Below are positions 46,336 to 56,591 of a stretch of DNA of 64,000 bases, one piece after another; position 1 is the first letter of the stretch, and each line of letters starts with the position of its first letter. The notes beneath the pieces were generated by a model. That model had not been told where the DNA came from. It saw only the letters and a program-made list of their open reading frames with translations, and made no database searches. Source of the DNA: Erodium maritimum (Eukaryota; Streptophyta; Magnoliopsida; Geraniales; Geraniaceae); contig OY997592.1 in NCBI GenBank assembly GCA_963921825.1, positions 31,103,730 to 31,167,729 of the forward strand, in the 5' to 3' direction. The position numbers and the translations under genes are program-made.

Positions 46336-47856
46336 TGTTAGCCTCGGTGCCCGTAGTCCGATCGTAAATGTCCAATTGTAATTATCATCGTTGGCAATAT
46401 AAATAAAGCGGTTTTTATATTACTTAAGTGTTGGAGTAATATGTCGTGTGTGTTTCCGATCTATGCCCACCATGCGAATAGAACCATAGATCAGGATGGA
46501 TCACACTCGATGAGGTCCCTAGTCAATAGTCTTCGCTGGAAGCGACTAGTATGAGATATGACTCTTGATGGCTTACGTTCTATTAGCCATATGAAAGGGT
46601 TCTGGAGTCTGATCATAAACATCATGTGGGACATGATGTTGGACGACCCGAGGTATCCTTAGACCGAGGAGTCTATATGATTGCTATGTAGTAAACAACC
46701 AAGTTTTACCTGAAAGCCCAACGTTGCACCGTGACTGGGCTTCCATAACGGCCAGGATTGGCTTGGGGAATGACTGCATGAGTGACATGATAGACGGCTA
46801 AGGGATTTATCCCTCATACTACGGTATGGGAAAGATATCTGGTTCACGGCCGCTTGATCGAGAGTGACTGACAAGAAAGCATGGCCATGCACATGATACT
46901 GGGTATCATAAGGTCAGTCATCTCACATATCAAGGAACATGGATTGAGGATAATAAGGATGACGACTCTATGCCTTATCTCAATCCGGATATCGGTGATA
47001 AATGGATAATGACAAGGACGGCTGAAAGGTCATAATCGACAGGGCGCGATTCGTTATGCAGGGTCAGGCAATACTGAGTCTCGTCAGTCGCCACTTTGGT
47101 AAGATCAAGTAAAATGGGATTTTACGTTGATCTTACCGACATGCATAGACCTAAGGGTCACACCGACAGTTTGATACTCGTTAAGAACATGACGAACCTA
47201 AGTTGGAGGGAATTATGGCGGGGATCGCCATAGTGGACCGGCTAACATATTGGGCTCGGCATGGACTCTCTTGGAGAGGCCCATGGCCGGCCCATATAGG
47301 CTAGGCCCAACAAGGACTTAAGTCATTAGATGACTATTAGTGTTGTTGACCAAAATTGGGTGGGACCCAATTTCCACAAAACTAATAAACTAGCTAGTTT
47401 ATTAGCTCCACCTAGCATCTTGGCATGGACACTTGTCTTAAGTTAAGAGTTAAGTGATTCCACTTAACTAAGCATGCAAGAGGGGTTGGAGAACATAACA
47501 TGCAAGTGTAGAGAATTAGAGAGAGTCTTCTTCTTCTTCTTCTTCTTCTTCTTCTACCCTTGGCCGAAACCCCCTCCAAGCTTCAAGGTTGTTTTTCATG
47601 TTCTTGAGTCATCAAACTCAAGAACTACGTTGGCTTTGATTCCATCTCGGATACGTAGGCGTCCAAGGGACTCAAGCCGAAGCATAGTTTGTGTTATTCT
47701 TCCATCTTCACCACCAAAACTACAAGGTGATGTTCTTGTAACCTTGTTGAATTTTCAGCTTTGTTCTTCATATTTGGTAGAGTTTATTTTTCTTGATTCG
47801 TGGTTAACTTCCGCTGCAAATTCTTGTTTTCTTGTCCACGACATCAAGTTCCAACA
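46336..47856 (+). repeat. 3' LTR of copia element 1
   Basis: 1521 bp, ending CCAACA. The (TTC) run here has only 10 units (47526-47555), and a 55-bp stretch found in the 5' LTR is absent near 46651. Confidence 0.95.
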
Positions 47857-47953
47857 ATTACAAGAGCTTGCCTCACTTGATGATGAAAGGTTTGGAGAGG
47901 ATACTGTGGCTCAAGTTTCTGATCTAGATGGAGATGATGAAGTTCAGTTATGA
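47857..47953 (+). pseudogene. End of LINE copy 3 ORF1
   Basis: After the duplicated attac the frame continues LQELASLDDERFGEDTVAQV and ends DGDDEVQL with a stop at 47951. The acidic style matches the ORF1 tail before the copia insertion. Confidence 0.75.
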
Positions 47954-48022
47954 AAAGGCACTGCTTCAACTCTGGGTGTATGAAATTTTCCCACACCATT
48001 ACCTCTCATCTAAGCTATTAAC

Positions 48023-49127
48023 ATGAAGCTCCTCTCCTGAAATTTGAGAGGACTCTCTTCCTCACAAAAGAGGAAGACTCTAGGTGACGTGATTCGAAAG
48101 CAACAACCCACAATGGTACTCATACAAGAATCAAAATTGCTCTCTCCTTCTTCAAGCTTCCTCAGCTCTTGTGGTATGAGTTGGGGCTGGGAATTTAACT
48201 ATATACCTGCTATTGGACTCTCTGGATGACTCATCATGTGTTAGAGATCATCTTACTTTCAAGTTTCAAGGGTCAAAAAAAATAAATGGAGCTATGATCT
48301 GGTTTGGCTCCATCAAAGACACAGGTGAAGCCTGTTGTATCTCAAATATCTATGCCCATTGCTCTAGAAGAAAGAGAAGATCCCTCTGGTTAGAACTATT
48401 TGCAGAGATCAGCTTACAAAATCCAACACCCTTATTGGTTTTAGCTGGTGACTTCAATTCAGTCCTCACAATAGAGGAAAGATCTTCCTCTAGAGCCTCT
48501 GACAGAGATATGAATAATTTCCAAAATCGTATAGATAATCTTGCTTTGATTGATCTACCTTTAACTGGAGGAAGGTTTACTTGGTTTGGCACTAGATCCA
48601 CTGCCTCAAGACTTGACAAATTTTTAGTCTCTTCTGATTTTCTTGCTAAATACAGCAATCTCACACATCAATTCTTACCAGGTTGCATCTCCGATCATAG
48701 AGCCTTAATTCTCTTTGATGATCAGGTGGATTGGGGTCCAAGGCCATTCAAGTTCCTCAATATATGGCTAGAAGATGGGAGATTTTTCAATATGGTTGAG
48801 CAGTTCTGGTCTGACTTGCATATTACAGGACAACCACATCTTATTCTCTGGAAGAAACTTAAGCTACTAAAGGAAAAGTTGAAAGAATGGAACACTCAAG
48901 TTTTTGGGCATCTAGACACAGATATAGCTCATCTCATGTCAACCTTGGATTCATTGGACACCTTGGTAGAAGAAAGGCAACTAACTCTAGTTGAATGTTC
49001 TGAGAGGGGTACTTTAAGGGCTGAACTGATACAGAAGACTAAACTCCTGGCTAAACTGTGGAGTCAAAAGGCAAGAAATAAATGGCATCATGAAGGGATA
49101 AAGGATCCAGCTTCTTTCATAAAGTAG
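48023..49127 (+). pseudogene. LINE copy 3 ORF2: endonuclease domain
   Basis: ORF2 opens MKLLS with a stop (48038) where LINEs have Trp, then NLRGLSSSQKRKTLGDVIRK. Characteristic apurinic-type endonuclease motifs follow: IQESK (48125), GDFNSVL (48451), RFTWFGT, SRLDKFLVS and the closing SDHRALIL (48700). This enzyme nicks target DNA. There is a frameshift at about 48213-48229 and a stop at 49125. Confidence 0.8.
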
Positions 49128-49141
49128 CAAATTATCAAGGG

Positions 49142-51150
49142 GTGAGGAAAAAAATTACTCAAATTATAGCTAATGATGTATTATTTCAAGATCCTATGCT
49201 TATTAAGGAAGCCGCGGCCACTCACTTTGAAGCCAGGTTCTCAAACTCTACTTCTAATCATATGAATCTTGAGCACCTGAATTTCAACACTGTCACTCAA
49301 GAGCAATCCCATGATCTGGAGAGATCCTTTGCTGAAGAAGAAACTCTCAAGGCAATAATGACTTGTCATGGAGAAAAGGCAACAGGCCCTCATGGATACA
49401 CCTTAAAATTCTATCAGGTCTGTTGGCCAATTATTAAGGTGGACCTGATGAACTTCCTCCATTATTTTCATATGACAGGCCATTTGGGAAAGACTCTCAA
49501 TTCCTCATTCATTACTATGATCCCAAAAAATGAGGCTCCTTTAACCTTTGATGATTACAGGCCCATCAACTTAATGGGTGGTCCTTACAAGATTCTTACA
49601 AAAATACTAGCATCAAGGTTAAAAGGAGTGATCAGCTCACTTGTAGGCTTTGAGCAAACTGGGTTTCTAGCTGGAAGGCAGATCTTGGATGGAGTTTTAG
49701 TGGCCAATGAGGTTGTTCACAAGATCAAAAACTAAAAAATACCCGCCCTTTTATTCAAAGCAGATTTTGAGAAAGCTTTTGACAATGTCAACTGGATGTA
49801 CATAATGAAATTACTAGCCAGAATGGGCTTTGGCTGTCAATGGAGGCTATGGATGATTTCCTACTTCAAAGCAAATGTCTCTGTGCTAATCAATGGATCC
49901 CCTTCACCAGACTTCAAATTACTTAGAGGAATAAGGCAGGGTTGCTCACTGTTACCTCTTCTTTTTACACTGATTGCTGAGGGTTTAAATCAAATTATGA
50001 AGGCTGGCTTATTACATGATCAATTCCAAGGAATCTCTCTAGGAGTAAATGGTCCAACTATCACACACATTATTTTTCATCAAAGAAACAACACAAGGAG
50101 CTCAAAATCTCATAAATGCTCTCAAATTATTCAGATTGACCTCAGGACTCAAGGTCAACTTCAGCAAGTCTACACTAATACCATTTAATCTTTCAATGCA
50201 AGACATTGAGGCTTTTGCTGAAATACTTGCATGCAATTCTGGATCACTACCACTCACCTATGTACGATTCTCTTTAGGAGTCAATCCTAATAGGATAGCT
50301 ACTTGGCAACCTCTCATACATAAATTCAAAAAGAGCATGGGGCTATGGCAAGCTAAAATGTTGTCCTTTGGAGGGAGGATCACTCTAATCAAATCAACTC
50401 TCAGTGCACTACCTCTTTACTACTTCTCCCTACTCAGAGCTCCAAAATCAGTGTTAAAGGAAATGTAGAGATGGCAAAGGAGGTTTATGTGGAATGGATA
50501 TGCTCCAACAAATTGTTTTGCAAGGTGGGTTGGAAGCAAGTCTGCACAGCAAAACCTGATGGGGGTCTTGGTATCAGGAACCTAAAGCTTATGAATCATG
50601 AACTTCTAGCAAAAGGGTGGTGGAGGTTTGCCTTGGAAGAAAATTCTCTATGGAAACAAACAATTTGTGCCAAAATGGGTTGGACTCTCAATGAATGGGA
50701 TCTAAGCAAATTCTCTGAAATAGGCAAGACAGGTTTATATCTCATTTTCTGACTTTGCTAAGAGACCCTAGGTTTGCTAATTGCTTGGCAGAGGCAACAC
50801 AATTCATTTTTGGGATGATCTCTGGTGGGGAGATGCACCTCTCAAATCTCTCTTCCCTAGGATCTATTCTTTAGCAAATTCAAAACACAAACTCATTGCA
50901 AAAACCTGGGAAGATGGAGTCTGGAACTTAAATCTCAGAAGGAACACCTTAGGGAGTGAAGCTCAAGAATGGGGGGTACTCTTTGCAATCTTAAACTCTA
51001 TACATCTGAGCCAAATTGATGATAAACTATGCTGGAAACTTGATAAGAATGGCTTCTCAGTCAGCAAAATTTATGCCTTACTTGCATAACAAGGCACCTC
51101 TGCATCAACATGGACCTCAAAGGTTTGGATACCTAGAATCCCCCCAAAAG
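49142..51150 (+). pseudogene. LINE copy 3 ORF2: reverse transcriptase and zinc-binding end
   Basis: Reverse transcriptase motifs in order: KATGPHGYTLKFY (49378), ITMIPKNEAPLTFDDYRPIN (49513), GFLAGRQILDGVLVANEV, FKADFEKAFDNVNW (49757) and GIRQGCSLLPLLF (49930). Where the catalytic FADD should stand (about 50075) the frame shifts and the two Asp codons are missing. Stops at 49733 and 50466. The zinc-binding part (50800-51150, up to VWIPRIPPKV) is cut by the gypsy LTR. Confidence 0.8.
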
Positions 51151-51155
51151 TTTCT

Positions 51156-54062
51156 TGTAAAGACCGCCCCGGTCAAAAGATTTATTATTTAAAATTGTTC
51201 GATGGGAACGTCGTGGTTGGAAAACGGGTTGAAATTTGGAACAAATGCAAAAGAAAAAGAAAAAAAAAGAAGGGGGAAAAGGACTTGGGCCGGACATGCT
51301 TAGGCCCAGTCAACAGACCGAGCCCAAGCCTGCACTACACACACGGGCCAAGCCCGCACCGCGCACTCACGACCCAGGCCCAACCCACGCGAAGCCCAAA
51401 CCCAACCTAACCCTACTGTTCCTCTATCTTCTTTACATTGCCTTGCACGCCTCCTGAGACAAACCCATCGCCGCTCTCTCCCTTCTCTCTCGATCCTTCT
51501 TCTCCTCTCTCTTCCTCCCTCGCAAGCTGCCTCACCGAGATCCTCTCCTCCACATGTGAATCAAACCACGCCACTGAGAAGTCGAGACGCACCGCCCTGA
51601 CTTCCCCGTGGTTCGTCTTCTCCGACTTTGAGCTATGCCGCGCCGACGACGGAGGAATCAACACGATTCTTGCTTCTTCGTCGCCCCTTTCATCCTCTCC
51701 GACCACACATCTCCAGAGAACCCACCCTGACGAGCTCGGGTTGGGCGAGCTTCGCCGCCTGAATCCCGAGCTCCATCGCGATTCTCTCGCCGGAGAACCT
51801 ACGCCTTTGCCATATTTGGGACGGAGAGCGTTGGGTCGCTCTCCAGCCACCGACGCCACGGCCAGGAGCTCGCCGGAGCCCTGGCGTCTCTCCCTATCAC
51901 ATCCATCCCTCCTCCGAGCCACCTGACGCCGTCCAACCCCCTATCGAAGCCGGAACCCTCACCAGAGTGACCTCGAGGGCACCGGACTCAAGCCAGTACG
52001 GCTTGGGCCAGGATGACCATTGGGCCATGACAGGCCATTGGGCCAAGGACGAGCTTTGGGCCCGGACGGCCTTGGGGCAAGACGACCTTGGACCAGTGCA
52101 GGCTTTTGGGCCAGGCCCAGGCTTCTGGACTCGGGTCTGGACCGGGCCTGAGTCGGGTCTGGAGCCGGATCTGGGTCGGGTCTAGGGCAGGGTCCGGTTC
52201 AGTTCTAGGTCCGGTCGGGTCTGGGTTCTGGACCGGGTCGGATTCGGGTCCGATTCTTGGATCCGGGTCGGATACTTAATTAATTATTTAATTAATTTAA
52301 ATAATTTAAAATGGAGATTTAAAGGACTAATTTGATAATTAGAGGACTGATTCGGATTGTACCGGGACTGATTATGACTTTTACCTGTTAAAATCAGACT
52401 GTGACTTCGCCCGAGAAGATCGGAGGTAGGCCCGGACGTCAGCAGCTAGGAGACGTAGTTGTTGTTGTCTTCTTGAGGTAGGGAAAAGTACTAAACTCCT
52501 CTGGTAATTTAAGAACGTTAATAGTATGCCTATATGATAATAAAAAAATTGGAAAGGTCCTAGTTTGCATATAGGATGCGATTCACTAGAATAACCACTC
52601 TTCAATTACATTAATAACCAGACGAGTCTTAGTATGCATATAGGATGAGATTCACTTGATTAATCGCTTTCAATATCTTGGGAAATTGTCGTGCTGGTAG
52701 AATGACCATGTCGAGCCTTAGGATTGCTTGCTGATTGTATTGATTGATATTTGTTCGCCTTAAGGTCGATGCTTGTTCCGTTCTTAGGATAAGATAAAAG
52801 TCAAACTAGACTAACTGAACTATGATGATCGTAATATGAATGGTTGGTCTGTGACTATGCTTGATTGATTGAATGAATGATTTTGTATGAATTGGTTGTG
52901 CCTATGGATATGATCAGGTGAGTGATAGACCGAATGATACGTGGTTGGTAAGTCATGATGGTAAGCTTGGTTGGGCATTGTGTGTGACTGTATTGTGCGT
53001 GTTATGCTATTGTGTGGCTTGAGTGTGTGCCCCGAGGTGGACATTCTGGGAAGACATCTAGGCCGATGTATGGTTCCGGTATGATGTGAGTGTGGACCCC
53101 GAGATGGACATACCGGGAAGATATGTAGTCTGATGTGCGGTTTCGGTATGGTATATTATGATCTCACCCCGATGCTACGTGTTCCGGGAAGACCTAGGCC
53201 GAGGGTTATTCCGGTATGGTATATTATTTTCTTATCCGACGCTACATGTTCCGGAGAGACTGTTTTACCCCAATGCTACGTGTTCCGGGAAGACCGAGGC
53301 CGATGGATGTTCCGGCATGGTACTTTATTGTCTCATTCCGATGCTACGTGTTCCGGAGAGACTCACTTTACCTCGATGATCTGTGGTCCTTTAGGGACAT
53401 TCTCGGGACTTCCGATGACATGCGTTCCTAGGGAATGTTTCCGGAAGTCCCGATGATAGTGTTTCCTCTGGACCGAGGGGCAATCTGATATGACGTACCA
53501 GTCAGTGTACGGATCAGAGTCTTGGGATTTGATATTCAGTATTTCGGTGTTTGTGTGTTACTTTAATCGATTCCCTGTTACATTCGTTACCTTTCCATTA
53601 ATCTCCTTGAGTGTTACCTTGTATAAAGTATTGTAATTCTTATTGATCTACATTTATGGCACCTTATGGTTAATCTCTCTAATTTAAACTCTGAATAATC
53701 GTACTAATCAGTTTTATTATTAAAACGGGGATTCTTTCACTCTACTGGTTTTTCCTACTGTGCGTAATCTCACTCCCTTCATGTTTACCGTTGTTTTACA
53801 GGTTTCTTTGCTGAGTAGGTTGTAGGACGTCTCAAGGCCGGGGAGCTCACTGATGGTCCGGGTGTTATCATGTTAGAGACGTACCTTCGTTTTGTTCAAA
53901 ACTATGTCGTATTTATCTTAGTTGAGCTTTGACTCTTCGGTTGGACTTATTTATGAGTTTTACTTGGAGTTTTACCTATCAAAGTTTATCTACTTATTGT
54001 TATTTGCCTGTATTTTTTACTCACGTCTCGAGTCCGGTCAAAACCGGATTTGGGGCGTGACA
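51156..54062 (+). repeat. 5' LTR of gypsy element 3
   Basis: 2907 bp, from tgtaaagaccgccccgg to ccggatttggggcgtgaca. Contains a G-rich ggtcgggtctggg region (52120-52270), imperfect repeats of gatgctacgtgttccgggaa (53050-53400), a donor-like gag|gtaggg at 52478 and an acceptor-like tttacag at 53801. Internal ORFs such as 51438-51926 recur in the 3' LTR as a consequence of LTR duplication and show no known domain. Confidence 0.9.
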
Positions 54063-54065
54063 ATT

Positions 54066-54077
54066 TGGTATCAGAGC
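54066..54077 (+). other. Primer binding site (initiator tRNA-Met), gypsy element 3
   Basis: tggtatcagagc three bases after the LTR, identical in sequence and spacing to gypsy element 2. Confidence 0.93.
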
Positions 54078-54554
54078 CTGGTTTCATTTTGAAATTTTTT
54101 TCGAAACCTCGGACCGTACGTCAATTAGGTGGGTAGAGTTAGGTGGTTGAAGTCGTAGTGCTCGGTGACGCAAGTCGGAAATATCCTATGCGTAGAGTCG
54201 AAACGACAAGAGTCTAAATTGTTGTTGTGGTTTGTTTAAGTCTTGACTTCTTTATGTTATGTTATCTGCTGCGCTTGGTGTGTATCTTATGCTCTATTAT
54301 TTGTGTACTTTAGTTGATCTATGATGCCGACCGGTTGAGATTGAGGTTGGTTTAACGAGCGATGCTCGGGCTGGTTATGAAGTGTTGGTGTATAATTGTT
54401 AAATGGGTTGCCGCCTTGGTCGACCATTGTTTGATCGATGCATTTGAAATGTTGACTTGAACCGAGTGGTGTACTTACGACGTTGCGTGGTGTGTGCTTA
54501 TGATGTTATGGTGTGCTTTATACGCTGGACGCCGTATGCGGTTGTTTATTAAAT

Positions 54555-54750
54555 GTCCCGCTTAAGCGGATGGTTAGTGAAATATACGAACGGGTCATAC
54601 CGATTTTTTCTGCAAAACTGAAGTGTTTGTACTATCACGGGTTGACTCAGGGGCGCCACTGTAGTCGAACGTGATAGGGGGATGTCAAGTGGTTACAATG
54701 AGGTTCGGGGACGCCTGAATCAGGTTGTAACGACGCGAGATCGACATGAA
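54555..54750 (+). promoter_or_regulatory. Conserved leader block, gypsy element 3 (candidate packaging signal)
   Basis: Counterpart of 16487-16679. The 37-nt core is at 54639-54675. Both blocks begin gtcccgc(g/t)taagcgga and end gagatcgacatgaa. Confidence 0.55.
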
Positions 54751-55147
54751 TGTTGTGATAGAAAGAGAAAAGTGATGAAAACCTAAGAATGGGAGTAATG
54801 CAAGGACTTACGAAATTATTTGTGTTGTGTTTGTACCCCATGATATGGGAAGATACCCGACTGAGGTGTGTGCCGGTCCGGTATGTTGTTGTGTGACTTG
54901 TTTGAAACTGTGCCTCCTGTGGGAGATGATTGAATTGTGTGAATTGATTCCGTGAGACGCACAAGTGTGCGGACTTCTCTGCTTATATGAAGTATTATTT
55001 ATGACTATGCTAAGACTAAGTTTACTGTTGGTTGGTCCGAGTGTGACCCTTGTGAAACGCGTGCGAACGTTTTTGCTTTAAGCGAACTGCTTTATTCGAA
55101 ATCTGAGAAACTGAACATGTGCGTTATCCATGCAGAGGATGTACGAC

Positions 55148-56365
55148 ATGACACCTGCTTACGTACCGAGAGGCACTTGGAGACACCCAGCTAGGGGCCG
55201 GGGGCAGCCACCTGCCACTGATCAGGTAGGGGCATCTAGCGCCCAGGGTGCTACTTCTTCGGAACACCTGAGAGATGAGGCCGGGCCGTCAGGGTTACCG
55301 CCCAGGGTTCCTCCAGTCGCAGAGTTGACTCAGGCGACCCCTCTGGAGGAGGTGGTTCGCGCGGTTCTTGCAGCGATCAGCGCTCAGCAAGGGAATACAA
55401 CACCAGCATCAGAGACCATGTCTGCTGTTACCACAGCTGCGGTTGAGAGGCCGGGTCAGAGTGACAGCCATACGGCCCAGGCTCTCAGAGATTTCCGCAG
55501 GCTGGGCACACCAGTCTATTCCGGGGGGTCAGACTCCGAGGCAGTCGTGGGGTGGCTTGAGCGGATTACCCGCAACCTTGATACTTCCGGGGTATCTGAC
55601 GGTCGTCTGAGGGTGTCTTTCGCGACCTTTCAGCTAGAGGGGGAGGCGTACTACTGGTGGCAGCATGTGCAGACCAGGGTTGGAGTTGATTTCCAGCTGT
55701 TCAACAGACTATTCTTGGAGCAGTATTTCCCCCGATCTGTTCGAGATGACAGGCACCAGCAGTTCCTGGAACTGCATCAGAGAGGGATGACCGTCTCGGA
55801 GTATGAGGCGAGGTTCACATCCTTGTCTCTCTTCGTACCAGAGATGGTGCAAACCGAGGAGATCCGCTGCAGGCGTCTTGAGAGAGGACTCATCCCGTCT
55901 ATCGCGGATCGAGTCATTGCTTTCAGGTCTAAGGACTATGCTGCACTAGTGGACCAGGCAATAGCTGTGGAGAGGCACTTTCGGGAGACAGCCAGGGCGC
56001 GGGAGATCAGGCCGAGGCCTAGTGGCGTCCTGAGGCCGTCAGAGGGCCGCGATCCTAGGAGGCAGAGGACCTCGGGATTCTTTCAGCCACATGTCCAGTC
56101 CAGTGGGATGCGACGGGTTGGAGCAGTAGCGTCTGTTGGACCTGCTCCGTTGGCACAGTTCTGTCCCTCGTGCAGGCAGTTGGGACATCTGGGCCGAGAC
56201 TGGCCGTCGAGTGGTGGATCTGCAGACCGCTCCCTAGGTTGTCCGGCGAGAGTCGAGGAGAGGTCGCGTCCCGCTGAGAGGACATACTATCACTGCGGCA
56301 GATTGGGACACATCTCCACCGTGTGCCCTGAACGGGTTGGAGGAGGACCCGTACAGCGACCGTAG
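55148..56365 (+). CDS. Gypsy element 3 gag
   Basis: A continuous 405-residue frame. The first 100 residues are Pro, Gly and Ala rich; a retrotransposon gag core follows from about residue 132 (VVGWLERITRNLD, FQLEGEAYYWWQHV, FLEQYFPRSVRDDRHQQFLE), then a basic stretch and two zinc knuckles. Each knuckle lacks one ligand: the first reads CPSCRQLGHLGRDW (last Cys replaced by Trp, 56162) and the second YYHCGRLGHISTVC (first Cys replaced by Tyr, 56284). The start follows a conserved tgcag. A TAG at 56363 closes the frame; gag-like sequence goes on to about 56591 (VYAIAGPRAEGHDYD), so that stop may be premature. An upstream in-frame ATG lies at 55130. Confidence 0.85.
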   Translation: MTPAYVPRGTWRHPARGRGQPPATDQVGASSAQGATSSEHLRDEAGPSGLPPRVPPVAELTQATPLEEVVRAVLAAISAQQGNTTPASETMSAVTTAAVERPGQSDSHTAQALRDFRRLGTPVYSGGSDSEAVVGWLERITRNLDTSGVSDGRLRVSFATFQLEGEAYYWWQHVQTRVGVDFQLFNRLFLEQYFPRSVRDDRHQQFLELHQRGMTVSEYEARFTSLSLFVPEMVQTEEIRCRRLERGLIPSIADRVIAFRSKDYAALVDQAIAVERHFRETARAREIRPRPSGVLRPSEGRDPRRQRTSGFFQPHVQSSGMRRVGAVASVGPAPLAQFCPSCRQLGHLGRDWPSSGGSADRSLGCPARVEERSRPAERTYYHCGRLGHISTVCPERVGGGPVQRP

Positions 56366-56591
56366 CAGGCGCAGACAGGCCAAGCACCTCCTTTCCGCCA
56401 ACGTCAGGCTCAGGCTACGAGGGCCCCACGTCAGGCAGTAGGAGCGTCAGTTCAGAGACAACAGCCGAGGGCCCCACAGCAGCAGATTCTTCCACCACCA
56501 CCGAGAGGAGGACCTCCGACTCAGCAGGGCCGAGTGTACGCGATTGCCGGGCCCCGAGCTGAAGGACATGATTACGATCATGAGATCGCTT

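Larger units (their letters stand above)
38977..47856 (+). mobile_element. Ty1/copia element 1, nearly complete, with target duplication
   Basis: Two LTRs (38977-40667 and 46336-47856) start TGTTAG and end CCAACA. The 5-bp duplication attac flanks the element (38972-38976 and 47857-47861). In order: LTR, tRNA-Met primer site, 1.6 kb leader, gag, protease, integrase, reverse transcriptase, RNase H, polypurine tract, LTR. This domain order defines copia. The LTRs differ by few substitutions, so insertion was recent, yet the coding part has a frame break, a stop and a changed integrase residue, so this copy is probably not autonomous. Confidence 0.95.
36245..51155 (+). mobile_element. LINE copy 3, interrupted by copia and cut by gypsy
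   Basis: This LINE supplies the base layer of the right half. ORF1 runs from about 36549 to 38976, is broken by a copia insertion (38977-47856), and resumes at 47857 with the ATTAC duplication. ORF2 runs from 48023 until the gypsy element enters at 51156, in the zinc-binding region. The rest of the LINE is beyond the window. Point stops and frameshifts occur in both ORFs. Confidence 0.82.

Noticed and set aside
51413..51926. Overlapping 160-170 codon ORFs in the gypsy LTR, repeated at 59526-59927
   Set aside because: Located in LTR DNA, present twice only because LTRs are duplicated, open on both strands due to GC bias, with frames not conserved between the two LTRs.
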